A stretch of DNA of 64,000 nucleotides from Bin76 sp963665765 (GTDB lineage Bacteria > Actinomycetota > Acidimicrobiia > Spongiisociales > ZC4RG35), in contig OY762464.1 of assembly GCA_963665765.1 (NCBI GenBank), positions 1,674,001 to 1,738,000 on the forward strand, read 5' to 3'. A program made the position numbers and the translations under genes. Numbering within the stretch: position 1 is the stretch's first letter; the number at the start of each line of letters is the position of its first letter. The notes under the pieces were generated by a model. The model had not been told where the DNA came from and did no database searches. It saw only the letters and a list, made by a program, of their open reading frames with translations. Below are positions 25,332-32,342 of this stretch, piece after piece.

Positions 25332-27263
25332 CTACTGGCTTATGGATGCTCCCGCGAAGTACTTGTAGAACCCGGTTCCATCCACTGCGAATCCGCTCAA
25401 AGCGTTGGAGAACGCCGTGAAGAAATGCAACTCGATGATCGGCACTATGTAGGCCTCATCCATGATGTATCTCTGTATTTCGGAAAGGATTTCGGAGCGG
25501 ACCCCGATGTTGACCTCCGCGGCGGCCGCGTCCAAGAGGGCATCCAACTTTTCGTCCCGGATGTGGCCGACATTGATGTTGCCCGGGCCCACCGAGGACG
25601 AGTGAAAGTCCCGACGCAGAGAGGCGGGTGATGCGAAGACATCTCCCATCGAGGCGAGTTCATAGGGAGTCTCACCGGTCTGTTGGAAATAGCCGCCACC
25701 CTCCAGGGTGATCACTTCGGCGTCGAACCCGATTTCTCTCAACTGGGCTTGCAAGAGGGTAACCCAGGGGTTCCAACTGCGGTTCTCGATGATTCTGGCT
25801 ATGAGCGTCTCGTCGCCCTTCCGCCGGATTCCATCGTCACCCAGCGTCCAACCCGCCTCGTCCAGCAACTCAACCGAGCGGGCCGGATCGTAGGGGTAGT
25901 AGGTCTCCACGATCGGGTCGTACTCGGCGAAGTCACTGGAAAGCGGACCGTAGGCGCGGGGCGCCCTGCCGAAGAACACCGCCTGGACGATGGCGTCCTG
26001 GTCAACAGCATGCAAGATAGCCTGGCGCACCCGGATGTCAGAGGTGGGCGAGATGTTGGGGTTGATGTAGTTGACCTGGGGCAGGCCGGGGAGGGAGAAC
26101 CCTTCCACCGTTATGCCGTCCAATGCCTCCAGAGGCGAAATGTTCTGGAAGGGAACCAGATCGAGGAAGTGAATTTCCCCGGTTGACAGCGCCGCCGTGC
26201 GGGCTTGGTCATCAGGTATATACCGGAACACCAGCCGCTCTGCGCGGGCCGGGCCGGTGGTTCCGTAGAAGGAGAAGGCGCCCCATGTCCAGTCCGGGTT
26301 GCGGACCAAAGAGATGTGGCTTCCTTCCACCCACTCTTCGAAGATGAACGGACCGGTGCCGATGGGTTGCTTTCCGGCATCGTCGCCCAGCGCTTCCACC
26401 GCGGCCGCGTTGGTGATGCCGGCGCCCGGGGTGGCCAGATCGATGAGGATGTCCGGTACGGGCTGGGAGAACACCAGTTCAACCGTGTAATCGTCAATCA
26501 CTTCGGTGTCTTGATAGTTGGTGGCAATGGCGGCGGTAACCGCTCCGGCGACGTCACCCTTCAGGCGGTCGAAGTGGGCTTTGACTGCCTGGGCGTTCAG
26601 AGGATCGCCGTTGTGGAAGGTGACTCCCTGCCGCAGGGTGAATTGAATGCGGGTGGCGTCGGCGCTCTGTGACCAGTGAGTAGCCAGGCCGGGATGCACT
26701 TGCATTCCCTGGCTCAGAATCACCAGTGTCTCATAGATCTGCGCCACCACCGCCTGGTCGTTGACCGTGGTGGAATTGAAGGCGTCGAGTTGGGAAGGCT
26801 CCTGGTTGGTGCCGAAGACGATCGTGCCTCCGCCCATCAGCTCCTCGATTTGCATCTGGGCTTCATCGACTTGCATCTGAGTTTCTTCAGCCTCCATTTG
26901 GGCTTCCTCGGCGGTCTTCGCCGCTTCGGCGGCGGCCATCTCGGCTTCTTCGGCGGCCTTCATGGCTGCGTCCAGGGCGGCTTGAGCCTCCTCGCCACCT
27001 GCCTCGGCGGCGGCCTGGGCTTCTTCCAACGCCTGCTGGGCTGCTTCAGCATCAGCTTGGGCCCTACTCAGCGCGGCCGCAGTTTCCTCTGCTTCGGCTT
27101 GGGCGGCGGCGGCTTGGACTTGGGCGGTGACGGCCTGGGCTTGGGCGGCGGCTGCTTCGGCGGCGGCCTCCTCGGCTGCGTCGTCATCACCGCAGGCGGT
27201 GGCGATCAACGCCAATGCGAGAAAAATGCCGAGCAACGCCCGGACGGATAGCTTCTTCATCAT
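25332..27263 (-). CDS. Family 5 solute-binding lipoprotein with a long coiled-coil tether
   Basis: A 643-residue extracytoplasmic binding protein. The signal MKKLSVRALLGIFLALALIATAC ends in a lipobox cysteine. Residues of about 24-145 are almost only Ala, Glu, Gln, Asp and Met in heptad-like order, predicted to form a long alpha-helical coiled coil. The SBP_bac_5 domain follows, starting GGGTIVFGTNQEPSQLDAFN, with TRIQFTLRQGVTFHNGDPLNAQAVKAHFD. The start at 27263 has GGGAG upstream. Such a rigid spacer is unusual for this family, which normally has a short flexible linker. Ligand unknown. Confidence 0.9.
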   Translation of the reverse strand: MMKKLSVRALLGIFLALALIATACGDDDAAEEAAAEAAAAQAQAVTAQVQAAAAQAEAEETAAALSRAQADAEAAQQALEEAQAAAEAGGEEAQAALDAAMKAAEEAEMAAAEAAKTAEEAQMEAEETQMQVDEAQMQIEELMGGGTIVFGTNQEPSQLDAFNSTTVNDQAVVAQIYETLVILSQGMQVHPGLATHWSQSADATRIQFTLRQGVTFHNGDPLNAQAVKAHFDRLKGDVAGAVTAAIATNYQDTEVIDDYTVELVFSQPVPDILIDLATPGAGITNAAAVEALGDDAGKQPIGTGPFIFEEWVEGSHISLVRNPDWTWGAFSFYGTTGPARAERLVFRYIPDDQARTAALSTGEIHFLDLVPFQNISPLEALDGITVEGFSLPGLPQVNYINPNISPTSDIRVRQAILHAVDQDAIVQAVFFGRAPRAYGPLSSDFAEYDPIVETYYPYDPARSVELLDEAGWTLGDDGIRRKGDETLIARIIENRSWNPWVTLLQAQLREIGFDAEVITLEGGGYFQQTGETPYELASMGDVFASPASLRRDFHSSSVGPGNINVGHIRDEKLDALLDAAAAEVNIGVRSEILSEIQRYIMDEAYIVPIIELHFFTAFSNALSGFAVDGTGFYKYFAGASISQ

Positions 27264-27405
27264 GCACTCCCATTCACTTAGTGGACAAAGGGCTTGTTGC
27301 CACAACTTCAACGCCCAAGATAGCGCCTCGTCGGGCAGGTCAGCCAGGTCCTCTTTATTGCTACGCAGTATTGATTGATGGCTGTGCAAAAAAGACGGGT
27401 CTGAC

Positions 27406-27411
27406 TAGTCT
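27406..27411 (+). promoter_or_regulatory. -10 box of the third toxin-antitoxin module
   Basis: TAGTCT ends 7 bases before the GTG start at 27419. No Shine-Dalgarno site is seen, so translation is probably leaderless. Confidence 0.45.
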
Positions 27412-27418
27412 GGTACCT

Positions 27419-27691
27419 GTGTCGATCGTGTACTCAACCTATGACGCCAAAGCGCGGTTCTCCGAGTTGTTGAGATTGGTCAGGGAAGGACAGACTGTGA
27501 TCGTCTCCTACCATGGAAAGCCCGTCGCCGAGGTGAGGCCCATTGGTCAACCGCCCCAAGACATTCTCAAAAGACTGGATGACCTCCAACGCCGAGGTAT
27601 ATTGACCCCCTTCGAAGGGGACCGAGTCCCCCTCCAACCCGTGGCCCGCCGACCGGGCGCTCTAGATCGTTTCTTGGCCGAGCGTGATTAA
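27419..27691 (+). CDS. Antitoxin, YefM/Phd type
   Basis: A 90-residue antitoxin. It opens with VYSTYDAKARFSELLRLVREG, then QTVIVSYHGKPVAEVRPI, the Phd/YefM fold, and ends in a basic-acidic tail (PGALDRFLAERD). The GTG at 27419 is preferred; a second GTG at 27428 is possible. An open frame continues upstream to 27215 but is antisense to the binding-protein gene. It overlaps the PIN toxin gene by one base (TAATG). Confidence 0.82.
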   Translation: MSIVYSTYDAKARFSELLRLVREGQTVIVSYHGKPVAEVRPIGQPPQDILKRLDDLQRRGILTPFEGDRVPLQPVARRPGALDRFLAERD

Positions 27692-28092
27692 TGAAAGCCG
27701 CATATGTGGACACGTCCGCGATAGTCGCAGTGGCATTTGAAGAGCCGGCCGGCCCCGCCGTGTCCCGGACCTTGGAAAGGCTCGCCCGGTTGGTGTCCTC
27801 CAATCTGCTGGAGGCCGAGCTGCGGGCGACGTTCGCCCGAGAGGGGTTCCCAATGGAGAGGAGGCTCCTCTCAGGTGTCGACTGGATTCATCCCGATCGG
27901 CCGTTATCTGGCGAAATCGCCAAGGTCTTGAGGGTTGGATACCTGAAAGGGGCTGATCTGTGGCACATGGCGACGGCTCTTTATATAGCTGAAGATCATG
28001 CCGAATTGTCGTTCGTAACTCTCGACAAAACCCAAGAGTCGGTGGCGGCCCGGCTCGGGTTCCCCTCTTGGAGGACTATCGCTCAGCAGTGA
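27691..28092 (+). CDS. vapC: PIN-domain toxin (VapC type)
   Basis: A 133-residue PIN-domain ribonuclease with the acidic residues in AYVDTSAIVAVAF, NLLEAELRATF, and LKGADLWHMATALYIA followed by FVTLDKTQ. It starts on the stop codon of its antitoxin gene. The pair is inserted between the binding-protein gene and the dppD-type gene, both of which run leftward, so it breaks what would otherwise be one transporter operon. Confidence 0.88.
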   Translation: MKAAYVDTSAIVAVAFEEPAGPAVSRTLERLARLVSSNLLEAELRATFAREGFPMERRLLSGVDWIHPDRPLSGEIAKVLRVGYLKGADLWHMATALYIAEDHAELSFVTLDKTQESVAARLGFPSWRTIAQQ

Positions 28093-28096
28093 GGGG

Positions 28097-29113
28097 TCAG
28101 GCGGTTTCGGCGAGGAAGTGGCAGGCGCTGCTTTGTTCACCACCGATGAAAGTCAATTCGGGAACCTGTTTGCGACAGAGTTCGCGCCCTCCTGACAAGG
28201 CGCATCGGGTATGGAATGCGCATCCGGTGGGGCGGGCAGCCAGAGTCGGCGGTACTCCCGGGATGGGTTTGAGATGCTCCAAATCCCCATCCAGTCGGGG
28301 AAGACTGGTAAAAAGCCCCTTGGTGTAGGGGTGGCGGGGGTGGTTGAAAATGGTCTCCACCGCGCCGGTCTCCACGATCCGACCCGCGTACATCACCGCT
28401 ACCCGGTCGGCCACCTCCGCGATCACCCCCAGATCGTGAGTGACCAGGATCATCGAGGCGCCCGCCGCTCCGCAACCCGCCGCCAGCACTTCCAGAACCT
28501 GTGCCTGGATGGTGACATCCAAAGCGGTGGTGGGCTCGTCGGCGATCAAAACCGAGGGCCGGTTGGCGATGGCGATGGCGATCACCACTCGTTGCCTCAT
28601 GCCCCCCGACATTTCGTGGGGGTATTGGCGATAACGCGAGGAGGGATTGGGAATGCCCACCAGATCCAACAACTCCAAGGCTCTCTGCCGGGATTCGGAC
28701 CGGGAGGCCCCATGAATACGGAGCGCCTCGGTGATCTGGCGTCCCACCCGCATCACCGGGTTGAGAGAGGTCATGGGATCCTGGAAGACCGTGGCGATTT
28801 CTCTGCCCCGGACTTCTTCCAGTTCCCTGTCCGAGAGACCCAGCAGATCTCTGCCCTGGTAGCGGATGCGGCCCCCGTTGATTCGGGCGTTGTCCGGGAG
28901 GAGTCCCACCAGCGAGGAGACCGTCACCGTTTTTCCGGAACCCGATTCGCCCACCAACCCCAGGATGTCGCCGGGGTAGAGAGCGAAGCTGACCTCCTCG
29001 ATGGCGGAAAGGACCCCGGAGTTCGTCTCGAAGGAGATCGACAGGTTGCGCACCTCCAAAAGAGGCTGTCCGTGGCGGGAGTGGTTGTTGCGGGAAGCCT
29101 GGGGCGCTGACAT
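28097..29113 (-). CDS. Oligopeptide-type ABC transporter ATP-binding protein (DppD/OppD)
   Basis: A 338-residue ATPase with Walker A GESGSGKTVT, signature MSGGMRQRVVIAIAIANRP, Walker B VLIADEPTTALDVTIQ, the switch histidine LVTHDLGVIAE, and the C-terminal oligopeptide-transporter block with GCAFHTRCALSGGRELC. It pairs logically with the DppF-type ATPase at 18160. It begins 3 bases after the stop of the ceramidase-like gene, so the two are co-transcribed. It ends next to the VapC stop. Confidence 0.92.
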   Translation of the reverse strand: MSAPQASRNNHSRHGQPLLEVRNLSISFETNSGVLSAIEEVSFALYPGDILGLVGESGSGKTVTVSSLVGLLPDNARINGGRIRYQGRDLLGLSDRELEEVRGREIATVFQDPMTSLNPVMRVGRQITEALRIHGASRSESRQRALELLDLVGIPNPSSRYRQYPHEMSGGMRQRVVIAIAIANRPSVLIADEPTTALDVTIQAQVLEVLAAGCGAAGASMILVTHDLGVIAEVADRVAVMYAGRIVETGAVETIFNHPRHPYTKGLFTSLPRLDGDLEHLKPIPGVPPTLAARPTGCAFHTRCALSGGRELCRKQVPELTFIGGEQSSACHFLAETA

Positions 29114-29116
29114 TGT

Positions 29117-30526
29117 TTAGGAGAGGTTGTCTTCCGTCGCCAGGTCGCCCAAAAGCGCGGCGGCCTCTTTTTCCAGAACGGAAGCCGCCTCGGCGGTGTA
29201 GGCCGTTGCCCATTGGGGCTCGTAGCCGCCTCTTTGGAACTCCTCGGCGGTGGGAACATATCCGGTGACACCGTTGGAGTATCCCGCCATGTGGGTGAAT
29301 GCGAAGGGAGAGGCTTCTCTCACCCGTACTCCCGTCTCCGCGAACGGCTCCCCCGGGAAACCCACCAGGGCCACGTCATCCATCCTGATTCCGTGCAGGG
29401 TGGTGGGAAGGTGGGTCCTTCCTCGGCAGAGCTTCGCCCAGGCCGCACTGATGAGCGCCCGCCTGGCCCGGTACCGGGCATCCAGCACTTGCTTCTCCGG
29501 CGCTCCCGACTTCTCCAATTCCAGGAAACGGCTGGAGAGATCCTCAGCTTGAGCCTGGGCCCGGTCGGGGTCTTCGGTGGTCCGAACCGGCATCTTTATG
29601 TCCCGTTCCGTCACCTTGATGAAGGGTTGGCGCTCGGGGAGCGGCTCATCCACCCAGATCCCCAGCGGAGCTCCCGATTCGACGATGCCTGCGAATCTTC
29701 TTTTGGTGGGGAGGGTGCGGATCCCGGTGAACACCTTGGCCGCTTCGGCGCCCAGCATGGTTCCCATCCGCTCGGCCGCCCCCAGGTCGCCGGTGAGGGC
29801 TTCGATGGTCATGATGTTTCCCGCACAACCCTGCAGGTACAGGCAGGGAGCGCCGGTCAACTCTTCCACCACCCGCTTGGCGACCCCCGGAAAATCAGGG
29901 CTGAGCAGACGGTTCTGGTAGGCCAGAATGATCGGATGGGCGGCGTAGCCAACCAGAGCGGCCAAAGGGTTCTCATCGAGGTCGTCGAACCGAACCACCA
30001 GCACCCGATGGTCGGCGAAGCCCTCAAAATTCTGGCCCACCACCAGTTCACCGGTGGGGGCGCGCAGTCTGCGGTTGACCGCGATCGAACTTTCTCCCCA
30101 TCCCGCCGCCAACCGTGCGGGACGGAGAGCAGCCTTCGCCTGGTGAGTGGCGCCCAGAGTTTGGGACCAGACCGTCTCCCGATAGCCGGGGACCAACTCG
30201 TGACCTGCTCTTCCCGAACGTGACCCCAATAGGTTCGACCAGACCGGGCCGGCATGGGTGTGAGTGAAAGAGACCCGGACATTTTTTGGGTCGATGCCCA
30301 ACACTTGCGCCACGTCTTTTCGGATACGGTTGGAATCCTCCACCGTCACCACCATCAGGTCGTAGTCCAAGATGGCAAAGGTGTCGGTTTCCCCCTCCAC
30401 CACCAGCACGGTGACCCACAGGTCCAAGTGAACCCCCTCGGCGCGGTGATGAACCTGCGCTCCCCAACCGGCGTGTTCGATCCCGATGGGAGGGGTTATC
30501 ACGGCCCGCCCGGTTCCTGCCCTCAT
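29117..30526 (-). CDS. Neutral/alkaline ceramidase-like hydrolase, N-terminal domain only
   Basis: A 469-residue protein similar to the N-terminal catalytic domain of neutral ceramidases: GTGRAVITPPIGIEHAGWG at the start, then VSFTHTHAGPVWSN, which carries zinc-binding histidines, and the ITPPxG-type edge strand. It lacks a signal peptide and the C-terminal domain of true ceramidases, so it is likely a cytoplasmic amidase or esterase on an imported compound. The ATG at 30526 has GGAGAGG at the right spacing. It is followed 3 bases later by the dppD-type gene. Confidence 0.75.
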   Translation of the reverse strand: MRAGTGRAVITPPIGIEHAGWGAQVHHRAEGVHLDLWVTVLVVEGETDTFAILDYDLMVVTVEDSNRIRKDVAQVLGIDPKNVRVSFTHTHAGPVWSNLLGSRSGRAGHELVPGYRETVWSQTLGATHQAKAALRPARLAAGWGESSIAVNRRLRAPTGELVVGQNFEGFADHRVLVVRFDDLDENPLAALVGYAAHPIILAYQNRLLSPDFPGVAKRVVEELTGAPCLYLQGCAGNIMTIEALTGDLGAAERMGTMLGAEAAKVFTGIRTLPTKRRFAGIVESGAPLGIWVDEPLPERQPFIKVTERDIKMPVRTTEDPDRAQAQAEDLSSRFLELEKSGAPEKQVLDARYRARRALISAAWAKLCRGRTHLPTTLHGIRMDDVALVGFPGEPFAETGVRVREASPFAFTHMAGYSNGVTGYVPTAEEFQRGGYEPQWATAYTAEAASVLEKEAAALLGDLATEDNLS

Positions 30527-30962
30527 ATGCCGCCTCTCCAAAGCTCGTGGTCGGAATAGATGCCCAACCGGTCACGACGAACCTGTGGTCGGGGTGAGTG
30601 GGAGGATACCGTCCCGGACCTCTTCGGAGCCCCGGTGGGTAGGCGGCTATCGCAGTTGGTCGTGAAAACCAGTTGCTATCCCGCGAAAATCGGCCGGCCG
30701 ATTTCCCCCTGTTGGGTTCCCCTCCCCCGCCGCTCACCGCCAGGATCGGGACACGCTTCGCCACGGGTTGGTGGCGGGAGAAATGTCCCGAAAAAGCTTT
30801 TATGACCTCCGGCTCGGCCCTGACGACGTCGGAGAGGACCGGGAGGTGTTCGGACCCGTTCAATATGTGCTCCGGTCTGTGACAATTTCAACCCCCGGCC
30901 GTCGTCTTTGTTTCGCGAACTTGCCACCCACCAACTCAAACACCTACCCCGCGCCCGTCCCC
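30527..30962. other. 436-bp intergenic region with an 18-bp palindrome
   Basis: No convincing gene is seen. At 30687-30704 lies AAATCGGCCGGCCGATTT, a perfect 18-bp palindrome about 160 bases upstream of the ceramidase-like start, a candidate operator. The region must hold the promoter of the leftward ceramidase-dppD unit and the end of the SDR-cupin transcript. Open frames here lack ribosome-binding sites and recognisable protein sequence. Confidence 0.5.
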
Positions 30963-31745
30963 TTATGCCGAAGGTGGCCAGTCAAGCTTTTTGGCAGTCA
31001 GCCCCCCGTCCACTTTCAGAGTTTCCCCGGTTATGAAACTGGCCCGGGAAGAGAGCAGGAAAGCAATAGCATCCGCCAGTTCAGTGGTAGCGCCGAACCG
31101 AAGCTGAGCATGAAGGGCGTCCGCGGCGGGCTTGGAGAGTCGTCCGCTCTCGATGGCCTCCCTGGCCAGAGGAGTGTCTATGAACCCGGGCGCCACTGCA
31201 TTGACCCGAATCCCCAGGTGGGCCCATTCCGTGGCCAGGGTTCTGGTAAGCGCGCTGACCGCGGCCTTGGTGGCTGCATAGGGGGCCCGAAGAGGCCATC
31301 CGAAGAACTCGGACACCGAAGATAGATTGACGATCGCCCCCCCTTCATGACTCATCATGTGTCGGCCGGCCGTCTGGCACCAGAAGAAGGTCCCCGAGAG
31401 ATTGATGTCGAGTACCTTCTGCCAGTCTCCGGGCGAAAAGTCGACGCTGGATCCGGCCAGTTGGATGCCCGCGCAGTTCACCAGACTCCGCGCCGGTGTG
31501 TTCCATCGGCAGATCCCCTCCATGGCTCGCCGGACGTTATCGGGGCTTCGGACGTCGCACAGCACTTCCAACACTCGATCGGATCCGTACTGGCTGATAA
31601 GCGATGAAGCGTGGCCGGGCGACAGGTCCACGGCCGCGCACCGGATCTCGGGGTTCTCGTCCAAAAGGGTGGCGGCCACCGCCGATCCGATGCCGCCCGC
31701 TGATCCGGTGACAATGGCCACTCCCGACAAGAGGTGGGCGCTCAC
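30963..31745 (-). CDS. SDR family oxidoreductase
   Basis: A 260-residue short-chain dehydrogenase: VTGSAGGIGSAVA near residue 14, acidic VDLS after beta-2 (NAD preference), NCAG, the catalytic SSVSEFFGWPLRAPYAATK and the ending ITGETLKVDGGLTAKKL. The GTG at 31745 overlaps the stop of the cupin gene by four bases (GTGA); the longer open frame to 32141 is antisense-like read-through of the cupin gene in another frame. Probable sugar or polyol dehydrogenase acting with the neighbouring uptake genes. Confidence 0.87.
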   Translation of the reverse strand: MSAHLLSGVAIVTGSAGGIGSAVAATLLDENPEIRCAAVDLSPGHASSLISQYGSDRVLEVLCDVRSPDNVRRAMEGICRWNTPARSLVNCAGIQLAGSSVDFSPGDWQKVLDINLSGTFFWCQTAGRHMMSHEGGAIVNLSSVSEFFGWPLRAPYAATKAAVSALTRTLATEWAHLGIRVNAVAPGFIDTPLAREAIESGRLSKPAADALHAQLRFGATTELADAIAFLLSSRASFITGETLKVDGGLTAKKLDWPPSA

Positions 31746-32158
31746 TGCGCGGTGGTTTCGTCGGCCAACCAACGCACTTCCGAACCGGGCGGGGCGTAGA
31801 ACCAGAGAACCGTAAGACCATCCGGCCCCGAATGGGTCTGATGAGGACGGTTGGAAGGGGTGAAGAGAACGGTTCCGGTCTCCATGGGATGCGGTTCCCC
31901 GTCGATGTCCACCCAACCTGATCCGGAAAGAACCACCGCCACCTCTTCCGCTTCGTGGGTGTGTGGCACGGTGGCGAAGTCGGGTGGCAGGGCCGAAGTC
32001 CCCATGACGATCTTGGCCGAATTCCCCAGGTCCGGCGAGGCATGAACCGCCATCGCCCGACCTTCTATCAGTCGGCCTGCACCTCCTTTCAGTCCGGCCA
32101 GGGTTTGCTCTATCTTCTCGGTCAATCCCGAGAGTGTCCATTTGGGTATTTCGTTCAC
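31742..32158 (-). CDS. Cupin-domain protein
   Basis: A 138-residue single-domain cupin. The metal motif is seen as PHTHEAEEVAVVLSGSGWVDIDG (first half split here as HTH...E) and the second as PSNRPHQTHSGPDGLTVLWFY. The GTG at 32158 has AAAGAGAT upstream and begins conserved sequence (VNEIPKWTLSG). Coupled to the SDR gene. Small cupins in catabolic operons may be isomerases or dioxygenases; which one this is cannot be told. Confidence 0.78.
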   Translation of the reverse strand: MNEIPKWTLSGLTEKIEQTLAGLKGGAGRLIEGRAMAVHASPDLGNSAKIVMGTSALPPDFATVPHTHEAEEVAVVLSGSGWVDIDGEPHPMETGTVLFTPSNRPHQTHSGPDGLTVLWFYAPPGSEVRWLADETTAQ

Positions 32159-32342
32159 GTTGATCTCTTTCGCTAACCGAGAGGCGGCAGTCGTTGGGAG
32201 GCTAATGGCCGGGGGTGTGAGGTGCGTTGCGGGCCGGTGGACCTGGCCTGGCCGTGACTGGACTGGTTGCCCCGTTGCCAAGGTCCGCCCGAGGGGCGCC
32301 GGCCGAAGATATTCTGGGCGACAACCAACCCAAAGGTGACTA

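Noticed and set aside
26800..27200. Low-complexity Ala/Glu stretch read as a frameshift or repeat array
   Set aside because: Codons vary and there is no exact DNA repeat; the frame is continuous from the lipobox to the binding domain, so it is a real coiled-coil region.
30676..30939. 87-codon minus-strand frame in the intergenic region
   Set aside because: No ribosome-binding site, no recognisable sequence, and it runs across the perfect palindrome.
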